Shown: positions 8,627 through 16,950, counted from the stretch's first letter. The stretch is DNA of 30,462 nucleotides from Clostridiaceae bacterium (GCA_012798865.1 JAAZMK010000050.1:1-30462), one strand, 5' to 3'. Notes: generated from the sequence alone by a model not told the origin. Program-made: numbers and translations.

Positions 8627-11524
8627 CTACATATCGGCATCTAAACGTAATCCACGATTGAGAATATATTTCAAATAGTGCCCCGTATATGACTTCGAGC
8701 ATTCAGCAACTTTCTCCGGCGTTCCATATGCGACAATCTCTCCACCGGCGTCGCCTCCTTCAGGTCCAAGATCGATAATGTAATCAGCCTGCTTAATCAC
8801 ATCTAGATTGTGTTCGATGACGACAACGGTGTTGCCGGCAGATACGAGCCTTTGCAAAATGCCGGTCAATCGGTGCACGTCCGCTGCATGAAGTCCCGTC
8901 GTCGGTTCATCGAGGATCAGGAGCGTGCTGCCTGTACTTCGCTTCGATAACTCGAAGGCGAGTTTTACGCGCTGAGCCTCGCCGCCGGATAACTCGGTCG
9001 ATGGTTGACCTAGCTTAATGTAACCCAGACCGACATCTTCGAGAGTCCTGAGCTTACGATAGATTGGTGGTATCGACTCAAAGACCGAGAGAGCTTCGCT
9101 GACTGTCAAGTCAAGCACATCACTGATCGAGAGACCCTTATAGCGCACTTCGAGCGTCTCTCTGTTGAAACGCTTTCCCTGACAGACATCACATTTGACA
9201 AAGACATCCGGAAGAAAGTGCATCTCGATTTTGTTGACTCCGTTGCCTGAACACGCCTCGCAACGACCGCCCTTGACGTTGAAGCTGAATCGCCCCGCTT
9301 TATATCCGCGCTGCTTCGCGGCGGGTAATTCGGCGAACAGTCGCCTTATATGGTCAAAGGTTCCCGTATATGTTGCAGGATTCGAACGCGGCGTTCTGCC
9401 GATCGGCGATTGGTCGATAGCGATCACTTTGTCGAGTCTCTCGATGCCTTCTATTCTGTCGAAATTGCCAGGCACACGTCTAGCACGGTTCAATTCAATT
9501 TCCAACTTCTTCAGCAAGATGTTATTGACAAGTGAGCTTTTCCCCGAACCTGAGACTCCCGTAACACACGTCATAACCCCCAATGGAATTGAGACATCAA
9601 TCGATTTCAAATTATTCTCTCGAGCTCCGTAAATAGTCAAGTAGCCTTTGTCCGGCTTTCGTCTTTCCTTCGGAATAGGAATCGATTTACGACCCGATAA
9701 ATACTGACCGGTCACCGAATCCTCAACGCGCACAATGTCATCCGGTCGACCCACGGCAACGATATATCCGCCGTGAACGCCGGCACCGGGACCGATATCG
9801 ATAATGTGATCTGCCTCCCAGAATGTCTCCTCGTCGTGCTCGACGACGATGACTGTATTGCCGAGATCGCGCAGATTTTTGAGCGTCTCCAAGAGCCGCA
9901 CATTGTCTCTTTGATGGAGTCCGATGCTCGGCTCATCTAGGACGTACAATACGCCAGTCAAGCTCGATCCGATCTGTGTCGCCAGTCTAATACGTTGTGA
10001 TTCACCGCCGGACAGCGATCCGGATGACCGCGCAAGAGTTAAATAATCGAGTCCCACGTCAAGCAGAAACTGCAACCGCGCGCCAAGCTCCTGCATGATA
10101 GGGCGCGCGATTTCAGCGCGGCTTTCATCAAACTCAATCGATGTCAGAAAGTGAAGCGCTTCACCGATCGAAAGGTGTGTGACCTCATCAATGTTTTTTC
10201 CACCGCAAGTAAATGCCAGAACCTCGGGTCGCAATCTTGCGCCGCGGCAGACAGGACACGGTGTTTCAAGCATGTAGCGCGCATAGTATTCCCTCATATC
10301 CGAGGAACTCGTCTCGACATGTCGCCGTTCCAAAGTCGGAATCAAACCTTCCCACGATGTGTGATATGGTCTTCCCTTATTGTATTTCGTACGGCTCGTA
10401 TCGACGATGATCGTCTCCTTATTGTTTCCGTACATGATCATATGCTTGATATGATCCGGCAGTTCACGCCATGGAGTTTCAAGTGAGAAACCGTACTTCT
10501 CCGCCAATGCCTCAACATGACAATACGTCCAACTGTTCCGATCCTTAAAATGAAACCCCATCATGTTGATCGCGCCCTCGCTAAGCGATAGATCGGGATC
10601 ATCGACGATCAACTCGGGCACGAAGTGCGAACGACTACCAAGCCCCGTACATTCTGGGCAAGCTCCGTAAGGGTTGTTAAAGCTGAACATGCGTGGAGAT
10701 ACTTCTCCGAGACTGATCTCACAATCAGCGCATGCGAGTTTTTGCGAAAAGAGCGATTCACTCACATCATATTGCGCTTCATCCGAATCATTTGAGTTAG
10801 GCAGGCGTTCTTCAAAACGAACCATCACAATGTCGTCCGCAAGTTCGCTCGCTGTCTCAAGCGAGTCCGCTAAACGATTCTCAATGCCGTCACGACGGAC
10901 AAGGCGATCGACGACAACTTCTATCGTGTGCCTTCTATTAGGTGCCAACGCAATATCGGGCGACAATTCGTGTTGTTCGCCATCAATCCGGGCGCGGACA
11001 AATCCCTGCGCATGAAGCCTCTCTAAAAGTCTGGCATGCTCACCTTTCCTGTCTCGAACAACAGGCGCCATGAGCGTAATACGAGTGCCGTCGGGACGCG
11101 ACATGATCGCATCAACCATCTGATCGACTGTCTGACGCTCGATGACTTTCCCACATTGCGGACAGTGCGGAATGCCGACTCTCGCAAACAGTAATCGCAG
11201 ATAATCATAGATCTCCGTCGTCGTTCCGACCGTTGACCGCGGATTTCGGCTTGTCGTCTTTTGATCAATAGCAATCGCCGGAGACAACCCCTCGATCCGA
11301 TCGACATCAGGCTTCTTTGCCTGACCGAGAAATTGACGAGCGTACGAAGAGAGCGACTCGACATACCGACGCTGTCCCTCAGCATAGATCGTGTCAAAAG
11401 CAAGGGAGGATTTCCCCGAACCGGATATGCCCGTCAAGACGACGAGCTTATTGCGAGGAATCTTTACATCAATATTCTTTAAATTATGTTCACGTGCACC
11501 ATACACGGCTATCTCTGATTTCAT
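8627..11524 (-). CDS. uvrA: UvrABC excinuclease subunit A
   Basis: This 965-residue damage-recognition ATPase of nucleotide excision repair is of normal length. It has two ABC modules. The first Walker A is GISGSGKSS (32-40), with a CPQCGKVIERQ zinc site and the signature LSGGESQRIRL. The second has GVSGSGKSS, a zinc region with CEAC...CDVC, the signature LSGGEAQRVKL and the Walker B LLILDEPTTGLH. An in-frame TAA four codons upstream fixes the ATG. Oddly, no convincing Shine-Dalgarno sequence precedes it (the bases before the ATG read ATAAAATCAGACC). uvrB is not adjacent, and no clear LexA/DinR box was seen upstream. It is divergent from feoA and is the first gene of the leftward run. Confidence 0.97.
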   Translation of the reverse strand: MKSEIAVYGAREHNLKNIDVKIPRNKLVVLTGISGSGKSSLAFDTIYAEGQRRYVESLSSYARQFLGQAKKPDVDRIEGLSPAIAIDQKTTSRNPRSTVGTTTEIYDYLRLLFARVGIPHCPQCGKVIERQTVDQMVDAIMSRPDGTRITLMAPVVRDRKGEHARLLERLHAQGFVRARIDGEQHELSPDIALAPNRRHTIEVVVDRLVRRDGIENRLADSLETASELADDIVMVRFEERLPNSNDSDEAQYDVSESLFSQKLACADCEISLGEVSPRMFSFNNPYGACPECTGLGSRSHFVPELIVDDPDLSLSEGAINMMGFHFKDRNSWTYCHVEALAEKYGFSLETPWRELPDHIKHMIMYGNNKETIIVDTSRTKYNKGRPYHTSWEGLIPTLERRHVETSSSDMREYYARYMLETPCPVCRGARLRPEVLAFTCGGKNIDEVTHLSIGEALHFLTSIEFDESRAEIARPIMQELGARLQFLLDVGLDYLTLARSSGSLSGGESQRIRLATQIGSSLTGVLYVLDEPSIGLHQRDNVRLLETLKNLRDLGNTVIVVEHDEETFWEADHIIDIGPGAGVHGGYIVAVGRPDDIVRVEDSVTGQYLSGRKSIPIPKERRKPDKGYLTIYGARENNLKSIDVSIPLGVMTCVTGVSGSGKSSLVNNILLKKLEIELNRARRVPGNFDRIEGIERLDKVIAIDQSPIGRTPRSNPATYTGTFDHIRRLFAELPAAKQRGYKAGRFSFNVKGGRCEACSGNGVNKIEMHFLPDVFVKCDVCQGKRFNRETLEVRYKGLSISDVLDLTVSEALSVFESIPPIYRKLRTLEDVGLGYIKLGQPSTELSGGEAQRVKLAFELSKRSTGSTLLILDEPTTGLHAADVHRLTGILQRLVSAGNTVVVIEHNLDVIKQADYIIDLGPEGGDAGGEIVAYGTPEKVAECSKSYTGHYLKYILNRGLRLDADM

Positions 11525-11581
11525 GGTCTGATTTTATCACAGGCGATGTATCCTGAGTGTGTCATAAGTACGAATTGATTG

Positions 11582-11610
11582 TATATAAAATGATACTTAA
11601 TGGCGAGCAA
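11582..11610 (-). promoter_or_regulatory. Candidate uvrA promoter
   Basis: On the minus strand TTGCTC (11610-11605) and TATATA (11587-11582) are separated by 17 bases, about 58 bases upstream of the uvrA ATG. Spacing is ideal and the -10 is good; the -35 matches 4 of 6. It lies in the 253-bp divergent region shared with feoA. Confidence 0.4.
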
Positions 11611-11645
11611 TAGCCATCTATACAAATAACGCGTATATTCTGACA

Positions 11646-11673
11646 TTGTATTGCGAATATTCCGGATTAGAAT
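11646..11673 (+). promoter_or_regulatory. Candidate feoAB promoter
   Basis: TTGTAT and TAGAAT are separated by 16 bases on the plus strand, upstream of feoA. This would give a leader of roughly 100 bases containing the palindrome at 11728-11745. The region is AT-rich and offers other weak -10 choices (GATAAT at 11713, CATAAT at 11703), so this is tentative. Confidence 0.3.
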
Positions 11674-11727
11674 GACCCGTAGCAAATGGTAGCATTTTGT
11701 CTCATAATTCATGATAATATTGAGAAC

Positions 11728-11745
11728 ATCGGGGATATACCCGAT
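11728..11745. promoter_or_regulatory. Palindrome upstream of feoA, possible operator
   Basis: ATCGGGGATATACCCGAT has perfect 6-base arms (ATCGGG/CCCGAT), and 16 of its 18 positions are symmetrical. It lies 32 bases before the feoA start codon. It does not match a classic Fur box (TGATAAT-n-ATTATCA) or the IdeR/DtxR consensus. It could be a binding site for an iron-responsive or other regulator, or a short leader hairpin. Confidence 0.4.
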
Positions 11746-11777
11746 AGACTACATTTAATTGTTAAGGAGAGTTCACA

Positions 11778-12200
11778 TTGGTTTTAAGTGATTTGCGAAT
11801 CGGGCAGTGTGCAAGAATCCTGCGCGTAAATGGAAGCGGTGAATTGCGACGCCGACTGCTCGACATGGGACTCACTCCTAACACCATTGTCAAACTTGTA
11901 CGCGTTGCGCCTCTCGGCGATCCGATCGAGCTATGTCTCCGCGGCTATAATTTATCGTTGCGCAAAGAAGCGGCACGCGATATTGAAGTTGAACTCCTCA
12001 CGACTGAAATGGGAACCTGCGAGCGTCCCTGTCAAGGTCATCACAGAAGCCGCGACTGCAATATTTACACCGCTTGCGGGGTTTCTTTACCCCCTGACGC
12101 TACATATCCTTGTTGTTCTGAGAGCCACTCAAGTGAACCGTCTCAAGATATTCATTTTAAGAGAGGTAGAAAGCGCAGAAGATGGCAAAGGAATCGTTGA
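11778..12200 (+). CDS. feoA: FeoA-type ferrous iron transport protein with Cys/His-rich C-terminal tail
   Basis: The start is a TTG preceded by AAGGAG (11764-11769). Residues 1-75 form the FeoA SH3-like domain: LRIGQCARILRVNGSGELRR, RLLDMGLTPNTIVKLVRVAP and LGDPIELCLRGYNLSLRKEAA, typical of the 75-80-residue cytoplasmic partner of FeoB. The protein continues for about 65 more residues with cysteines at 81, 85, 94, 100, 112 and 113, a HH pair at 88-89 and a very basic end (FKRGRKRRRWQRNR). This tail is not part of the usual family. The last 19 bases overlap feoB, indicating translational coupling. The tail could bind metal or a cluster and act as an iron sensor (inference). The FeoA domain is secure. 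Confidence 0.87.
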   Translation: MVLSDLRIGQCARILRVNGSGELRRRLLDMGLTPNTIVKLVRVAPLGDPIELCLRGYNLSLRKEAARDIEVELLTTEMGTCERPCQGHHRSRDCNIYTACGVSLPPDATYPCCSESHSSEPSQDIHFKRGRKRRRWQRNR

Positions 12201-14308
12201 CGTTTGCCCTGATGGGCAACCAAAACTCCGGCAAGACGACATTATTTAACAGACTGACAGGAAGCCAACTGCACGTTTCCAACTTCCCCGGCGTCACAGT
12301 CGAACGCAAGTCCGGTCGTCTTCGCGAATACCCGGATTCAGAAATTGTCGACCTTCCCGGCATATACTCTTTATCGCCATACTCCCCGGAGGAAGTAATC
12401 AGTCGCAATTTTCTAATAAATGAAACGCCGGATTGCATTCTAAACATCGTTGACGCGACAAGCCTTGAGCGCGGTCTCTATCTTACCTTGCAACTGATCG
12501 AACTCGATATCCCGATCACTTTGGCACTCAATATGATCGATGAAATGCCGGCGTTGGGACGTCAAGTCGATGTCGATCTGCTCTCCGAAGAACTCGGCAT
12601 CCCCGTTGTCGCCATTTCTGCGATTCAAAATAGGGGCGTTTCCGAATACATGCGCGTTTCGATGGAAACGGCGCTCAACGGAACGAAACCGCTCAAACCC
12701 GACCTTTGCAGCGGACCCGTACACAGAGCAATCCATGCCATCGCCGTAATGATCGAAGATCATGCCGAGAAAATCGGTGTGACACCGCGTTTCGCAGCAA
12801 CCAAACTGATTGAAGGTGACGAACTATTCGTACCTGAACTCGCCCTTAATCAGAATGAACTAGATGCCGTTGAACACATCGTCGTCGAGATGGAACGAGA
12901 TATGGAAACAGATCGTCTCGCGGCTCTTGCCGATATGCGCTATGCCTTCATCGGTGAAGTCGAATCGAAAGTCCTGAGTTCAAAGTACGCAAGTTATGAG
13001 GAAGCGCCCTCAGCAACATTGACTCTTGACCGTATACTTCTACACAGATGGTTCGGCATTCCAATATTTCTTGGTGTGATGGTCGCTGTCTCATGGATTT
13101 CGTTCGGACCGCTCGGTCAATTTCTAAACGATCTATTCGCGGATGCCATCTTGAGACTCGGAGACTACATAGGAATCGCCATGGAACAAGCTGAACTCAA
13201 CCCGATCATTCGATCGCTCGTAATTGATGGTATTTTCGGCGGTGTTGGAAGTGTTGTCTCCTTTTTACCGATGATTCTGATTCTCTTCTTCCTATTGTCT
13301 TTACTCGAGGTCACTGGTTACATGGCGCGAGTCGCCTTTATCATGGACCGCATGATGCGCAGGATCGGTCTTTCCGGTGCAAGTATCGTACCCCTTTTGC
13401 TCGGTTTCGGCTGTTCCGTACCTGCCGTTATGGCAACGCGAACACTCCCATCAAAGCGCGACCGGCTTTTGACTGTACTCTTAGTACCCTTTATGAGTTG
13501 CTCCGCAAAAATCCCCGTCTATGGTCTGATAGCGGCAGCGATATTTCCTCGATATGTAACACTTGTCGTCCCGGGGCTCTATATGCTCGGCATCGTACTT
13601 TGTGTCATTACGGCGCTGTTTTTGCGACGCACTGTCTTCCGCGGTGAAGCATCGCCCTTTCTGCTTGAACTTCCACCCTACCGTTTTCCGTCTTTAAGGT
13701 CTCTTGGCAGACTCGTCAGACGTCATGCAAGGGAATTCATGGTCAGAGCTTTCACGATTATTTTGCTTGTCACGCTCATTATTTGGGTGCTTGAAACGTA
13801 CGATTTTCGTTTTTTCCCAGCTGACTCTCCCGGGTCGAGCATGCTCTATGTGATAGCGGGTAAAATCGCCCCTTTCTTCGCTCCTTTGGGATTTGACAGT
13901 ACACCAACCGTCAGCGCTTTGCTCGCCGGATTCTCCGCCAAGGAAACTATCATCAGCACGTTGACCGTTGCAATCTCAGGATCCGACCTGTCTCTCAATG
14001 ATTCGCTGCAGATGTTGCTGACAACACCGGCAGCCATCTCTTTCCTAGTTTTTATACTCCTCTATACTCCTTGTGCCGCTGCTGTCGCCGTCATGCATCG
14101 CGAATTGGGTATCCGAGGCGGGTTCTTCTTGATAGTCGCTTTCCAGACGGTTCTCGCTTGGAGCATTTCATTTATTGTTTATCGGTTAGCGCTTCTCTTT
14201 GGTCAATCGGTTCCGCTATTTCTCGTGGCGCTCTTCGGTTTGGTCGCACTTATCGTGATTTCTTTAAAGTTAATCAACTTCGGTATTAGAAGACGAAATG
14301 CTCTGTGA
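12182..14308 (+). CDS. feoB: Ferrous iron transporter FeoB
   Basis: This 708-residue Fe(II) permease has an N-terminal G-protein domain: G1 GNQNSGKT (12-19), switch region NFPGVTVE, G3 DLPG (57-60) and G4 NMID (117-120). A helical GDI-like region follows. A polytopic membrane part begins near residue 285 and includes two Gate-type repeats, with a conserved cysteine in LLGFGCSVPAVMATR and the second-half segment FMSCSAKIPVYGLIAAA. The length is normal for the family. The start overlaps feoA, and a GAGAGGTAG site lies about 13 bases upstream. No feoC follows. Regulation is probably through the shared upstream region at 11525-11777. Confidence 0.96.
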   Translation: MAKESLTFALMGNQNSGKTTLFNRLTGSQLHVSNFPGVTVERKSGRLREYPDSEIVDLPGIYSLSPYSPEEVISRNFLINETPDCILNIVDATSLERGLYLTLQLIELDIPITLALNMIDEMPALGRQVDVDLLSEELGIPVVAISAIQNRGVSEYMRVSMETALNGTKPLKPDLCSGPVHRAIHAIAVMIEDHAEKIGVTPRFAATKLIEGDELFVPELALNQNELDAVEHIVVEMERDMETDRLAALADMRYAFIGEVESKVLSSKYASYEEAPSATLTLDRILLHRWFGIPIFLGVMVAVSWISFGPLGQFLNDLFADAILRLGDYIGIAMEQAELNPIIRSLVIDGIFGGVGSVVSFLPMILILFFLLSLLEVTGYMARVAFIMDRMMRRIGLSGASIVPLLLGFGCSVPAVMATRTLPSKRDRLLTVLLVPFMSCSAKIPVYGLIAAAIFPRYVTLVVPGLYMLGIVLCVITALFLRRTVFRGEASPFLLELPPYRFPSLRSLGRLVRRHAREFMVRAFTIILLVTLIIWVLETYDFRFFPADSPGSSMLYVIAGKIAPFFAPLGFDSTPTVSALLAGFSAKETIISTLTVAISGSDLSLNDSLQMLLTTPAAISFLVFILLYTPCAAAVAVMHRELGIRGGFFLIVAFQTVLAWSISFIVYRLALLFGQSVPLFLVALFGLVALIVISLKLINFGIRRRNAL

Positions 14309-14310
14309 TA

Positions 14311-14337
14311 CCATGAGTCAAACGACCTGTTTCATGG
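14311..14337 (+). repeat. Short inverted repeat overlapping the murD ribosome binding site
   Basis: CCATGA (14311-14316) and TCATGG (14332-14337) are perfect inverted copies with a 15-base loop in the feoB-murD gap. The right arm overlaps the GGGAG that serves as the murD binding site, so a weak hairpin could limit murD translation. There is no U-tract, so it is not a terminator. Confidence 0.25.
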
Positions 14338-14347
14338 GAGATGCGAC

Positions 14348-15775
14348 ATGAAGACCACGTTGGCGCAATTTGATCATTTTATATCCGATAAAACAATCGC
14401 TGTTATTGGCGCTGGCATAAGCAATCGTCCTCTTATCCGCTGGCTGTATCCGAGGAACAATGACATCACCGTTTTCGACATGATGCGCAACGACGATGAA
14501 AGACTTCTCAAGATACAACGCGATTTCAATAACGACGGCATCGACCTGCACTGGTCAACGGGCGAGCGTTACCTCGATCAACTTGAAGGATTTGATCTCA
14601 TTTTTCGTACGCCGCGGATGAGGACCGATCTCCCCCAACTCGTTCGTGAACGAAATCGCGGCGCCGTCGTCACCTCCGAGATCGCTCTATTTATGGAGCT
14701 TTGTCCCGCTCCGCTATACGGAATCACCGGAAGCGACGGCAAGACGACGACGACAACACTCATCAGCCTAATCCTGCAGGAAGCCGGATACTCCGTCCAT
14801 ACAGGCGGGAACATCGGCACACCGCTTCTCGACAGAATCGAACGAATTCATCCGACTGATCGCGTTGTTCTTGAGTTGTCCAGCTTTCAATTGATGGACT
14901 CACTACCCGTCGTGAACCACGCCGTCATTACTAACATCATTCCCAACCATCTCGATTTTCACCTCGATTATGCGGAATATATCGATGCGAAGAAGAATAT
15001 CTTCCGTTCGCAAGGCGTTTTGGACACATTGACGCTCAATGCGAACGATGAAGTCTCGTCAAGCTTTATCGGCGAGGCTTGCGGAAGAACGCGTTTCTTC
15101 AACTCAAAAGATGCCGGCAACGACGCAACGGCTTGGCGAGACTCGGGAATGCTCTATCTTAAGCGCTCTCCTAAATCTACGCCCGAAGCAATTATCGCAG
15201 AGAAAGACGTCTTGTTGCCCGGGTCATTTAACCTTGATAACCTGATGGCCGCAGCCGTCACAACGGCGGATGACGTTCCTTTGGACGCCGTGCGGACCAT
15301 CGCCCAGACTTTTAGAGGCGTAGCACATCGAATGGAGTTAATTCGGGAGCACAAAGGTATTCGCTGGTACAACAGCTCTGTTGACAGTTCCCCCTCAAGG
15401 ACAATGAAAACGCTCGCGGCATTTCGCGAGCGCGACGAACGCCCCGTTTTAATTGCAGGCGGTCAAGATAAAGACAGTGACTACACGGGACTCGGAGCGG
15501 CAATCGCTTCGACGACGACGAATATTATCCTGACAGGACAAAATGCCGACTTAATCGAGAACATCATCTTGCAGGAAGCCTATTTAGTTGATGTTAATCC
15601 TGAAGACCTCACATTGCTTCGCGTTGATAATTATGAACAGGCTGTCGAGAAGGCACTCGCTCTTGCTGTCTCTGGTGGTTCAGTCCTTCTCTCACCTGCC
15701 GGTACGAGCTATGACAAATTCCATCACTTCGAAGAACGCGGCGAGTATTTTCGTCGACTCGTCCATGCGCTCTAA
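14348..15775 (+). CDS. murD: UDP-N-acetylmuramoyl-L-alanine--D-glutamate ligase
   Basis: This 475-residue cytoplasmic Mur ligase adds D-Glu to UDP-MurNAc-L-Ala in peptidoglycan synthesis. The N-terminal Rossmann-like segment (IAVIGAGISNRPLIRWL) is followed by the ATP loop GITGSDGKTTTT (125-136), GGNIGTPLLD, LELSSFQL and NHLDFHLDYAEYIDAKKNIF, which carries the carbamylated-lysine and metal region. The later GVAHRMELI and NSSVDSSPSRT match MurD rather than MurC/E/F. GGGAG seven bases before the ATG sets the start. It is 39 bases after feoB and could be read through from it. No other cell-wall (dcw) genes adjoin, so it is an isolated murD. Confidence 0.93.
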   Translation: MKTTLAQFDHFISDKTIAVIGAGISNRPLIRWLYPRNNDITVFDMMRNDDERLLKIQRDFNNDGIDLHWSTGERYLDQLEGFDLIFRTPRMRTDLPQLVRERNRGAVVTSEIALFMELCPAPLYGITGSDGKTTTTTLISLILQEAGYSVHTGGNIGTPLLDRIERIHPTDRVVLELSSFQLMDSLPVVNHAVITNIIPNHLDFHLDYAEYIDAKKNIFRSQGVLDTLTLNANDEVSSSFIGEACGRTRFFNSKDAGNDATAWRDSGMLYLKRSPKSTPEAIIAEKDVLLPGSFNLDNLMAAAVTTADDVPLDAVRTIAQTFRGVAHRMELIREHKGIRWYNSSVDSSPSRTMKTLAAFRERDERPVLIAGGQDKDSDYTGLGAAIASTTTNIILTGQNADLIENIILQEAYLVDVNPEDLTLLRVDNYEQAVEKALALAVSGGSVLLSPAGTSYDKFHHFEERGEYFRRLVHAL

Positions 15776-15786
15776 ATCCGCTCTTG

Positions 15787-15805
15787 ATCGTATTGAACAT
15801 ACGAT
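15787..15805 (+). repeat. Perfect hairpin after murD
   Basis: ATCGTAT and ATACGAT form a perfect 7-base stem around a 5-base loop, 12 bases after the murD stop. A second small stem (TCCCG 15806-15810 with CGGGA 15817-15821) follows at once and overlaps the tRNA -35 box. There is no U-run, so the element may only weakly terminate or protect the murD transcript end. Confidence 0.3.
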
Positions 15806-15813
15806 TCCCGTTG

Positions 15814-15842
15814 TTGCGGGATGTGAATGACCGTGTTATAAT
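15814..15842 (+). promoter_or_regulatory. Promoter of the tRNA-Glu/tRNA-Leu cassette
   Basis: TTGCGG, a 17-base spacer and a perfect TATAAT (15837-15842) preceded by an extended -10 TGT (15834-15836). The -10 box ends 15 bases before the first tRNA, so transcription would begin about 8 bases upstream of the mature end, as expected for a stable-RNA promoter. Confidence 0.75.
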
Positions 15843-15857
15843 CCAAAATGTTGTTCA

Positions 15858-15932
15858 GGCCCCATGGTCAAGTGGTCAAGACGCCGCCCTCTCAAGGCGG
15901 AATCAGGAGTTCGACTCTCCTTGGGGTCACCA
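15858..15932 (+). tRNA. tRNA-Glu (anticodon CTC)
   Basis: A 75-base cloverleaf with encoded CCA. The acceptor stem GGCCCCA pairs with TGGGGTC (one G-T pair), with discriminator A. The anticodon stem is CCGCC/GGCGG around loop CTCTCAA, giving anticodon CTC at 15891-15893, which reads GAG. The T arm is AGGAG-TTCGACT-CTCCT. The sequence closely follows bacterial tRNA-Glu. It is separated by only 3 bases from the next tRNA. Confidence 0.95.
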
Positions 15933-15935
15933 AAC

Positions 15936-16022
15936 GCGGAAATGGCGGAAGTGGCAGACGCGCTAGATTCAGGTTCTAGTGATCAGTAGATCATGCAGGT
16001 TCAAGTCCTGTTTTCCGCACCA
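15936..16022 (+). tRNA. tRNA-Leu (anticodon CAG)
   Basis: An 87-base class II tRNA with encoded CCA. The acceptor stem is GCGGAAA/TTTCCGC. The anticodon stem is CTAGA/TCTAG around TTCAGGT, giving anticodon CAG at 15970-15972, which reads CUG. The long variable arm TGATC-AGTA-GATCA is typical of tRNA-Leu. It is co-transcribed with the preceding tRNA-Glu. Confidence 0.95.
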
Positions 16023-16027
16023 AGATG

Positions 16028-16063
16028 AACGCAGAGATCAGATGCTGTCTCTGCGTTTTGTTT
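16028..16063 (+). terminator. Rho-independent terminator of the tRNA cassette
   Basis: A perfect 10-base stem, AACGCAGAGA with TCTCTGCGTT, around a 10-base loop, followed by TTTTGTTT. It begins 5 bases after the CCA end of tRNA-Leu. Confidence 0.88.
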
Positions 16064-16132
16064 GCTAAATAATGTTGCTTTAGAAGTCCTCTTACTTTGA
16101 TAAATCAAGATGTAACTAGCCTTACGCCTATT

Positions 16133-16147
16133 TTATACTGTTTGTAA
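16133..16147. promoter_or_regulatory. PerR/Fur-like 7-1-7 box upstream of the peroxiredoxin gene (candidate)
   Basis: TTATACTGTTTGTAA matches the PerR-type pattern TTATAAT-n-ATTATAA at 11 of 14 positions. It overlaps a possible -10 box TAATAT (16145-16150), which has a poor -35 (TTACGC, 16122-16127) at 17 bases spacing. Its place in front of a peroxidase gene makes it plausible, but AT-rich DNA gives such matches by chance. Confidence 0.3.
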
Positions 16148-16219
16148 TATTATTGCTTTGCAGGCTAATTTTGCACTATCGAACATAGGAACAAAGATTA
16201 CATTTTTTAGGAGGGCATT

Positions 16220-16921
16220 ATGGATAACAAAAATGACATGAATGTTCAGGTTGATTCAACACCAACATTCCCTTTAATCGGGCGTCCCGCTCCGAAATTT
16301 ACGGCGAACACGACACATGGGGAGATTAACTTTCCGGATGACTACAAAGGCAAATGGGTAATCCTCTTCTCTCACCCGGCGGACTTCACACCTGTGTGTA
16401 CGACTGAGTTTATGACTTTCGCTTCGATGCACGAGGAATTCCGAGCTCTGAACACTGAACTGGTCGGTCTGTCGATCGACTCCGTTCACGCTCACTTAGG
16501 CTGGGTGACCGCCATTAAAAACTACTCATGGAACGGCATCGAAAACCCTGAAGTCAAGTTCCCCGTCATCGACGATGTAAAGATGGAAGTCGCGAACAAA
16601 TACGGAATGCTCCAAGGCGAGTCCGACACGGCTGCCGTGCGCGCAGTATTTTTCGTTGACCCCGATGGCATGATGAGAACGATCCTCTACTACCCCGCGT
16701 CGCTCGGAAGAAACTTTAACGAAATCAAGCGCATCATCATCGGGCTGCAAAAATCAGATGCGGAAGGCGTCGCTCTCCCCGCAAACTGGCACCCCGGCAA
16801 GGACGTCATCGTACCTCCGCCATCGACAACTGACGATATCAAGAAACGCCTTGAAGAAGTGAAAGGCAAGGAGGAGTACAATCAGCTCGACTGGTATCTG
16901 ACCTTTAAGAAAGATCAGTAA
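16220..16921 (+). CDS. Peroxiredoxin, Prx6-type (1-Cys)
   Basis: This 233-residue thiol peroxidase reduces hydrogen peroxide and organic hydroperoxides in the cytoplasm. The peroxidatic site FSHPADFTPVCTTEF places Cys60 with Thr57 in the P-x-x-x-T-x-x-C motif. The later AVRAVFFVDPDGMMRTILYYP and the long C-terminal domain (LPANWHPGKDVIVPP) mark the Prx6/AhpC-TSA C-terminal subfamily. Cys60 is the only cysteine. The C-terminus reads DWYLTFKKDQ, whereas many bacterial relatives have a cysteine at the L-T position, so no resolving cysteine remains. AGGAGG seven bases before the ATG gives strong initiation. It has its own transcript between two terminators. Confidence 0.93.
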   Translation: MDNKNDMNVQVDSTPTFPLIGRPAPKFTANTTHGEINFPDDYKGKWVILFSHPADFTPVCTTEFMTFASMHEEFRALNTELVGLSIDSVHAHLGWVTAIKNYSWNGIENPEVKFPVIDDVKMEVANKYGMLQGESDTAAVRAVFFVDPDGMMRTILYYPASLGRNFNEIKRIIIGLQKSDAEGVALPANWHPGKDVIVPPPSTTDDIKKRLEEVKGKEEYNQLDWYLTFKKDQ

Positions 16922-16950
16922 GACAGAAATGAACCCAACTTAGGCATAGA

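Noticed and set aside
9195..9632. 145-codon open frame opposite uvrA
   Set aside because: It is a shadow of the zinc and ABC region of uvrA with low-complexity composition; no independent coding signs.
11558..11590. LexA/DinR box upstream of uvrA
   Set aside because: CGAATTGATTGT resembles only part of CGAAC-N4-GTTCG; the right arm is missing.
11525..11777. Classic Fur box before feoA
   Set aside because: TGATAAT at 11712-11718 is one good half-site, but the second half matches only about 3 of 7 positions.
15806..15821. Terminator for murD at the small TCCCG/CGGGA stem
   Set aside because: The stem is only 5 bases, has no U-tract and overlaps the tRNA promoter.
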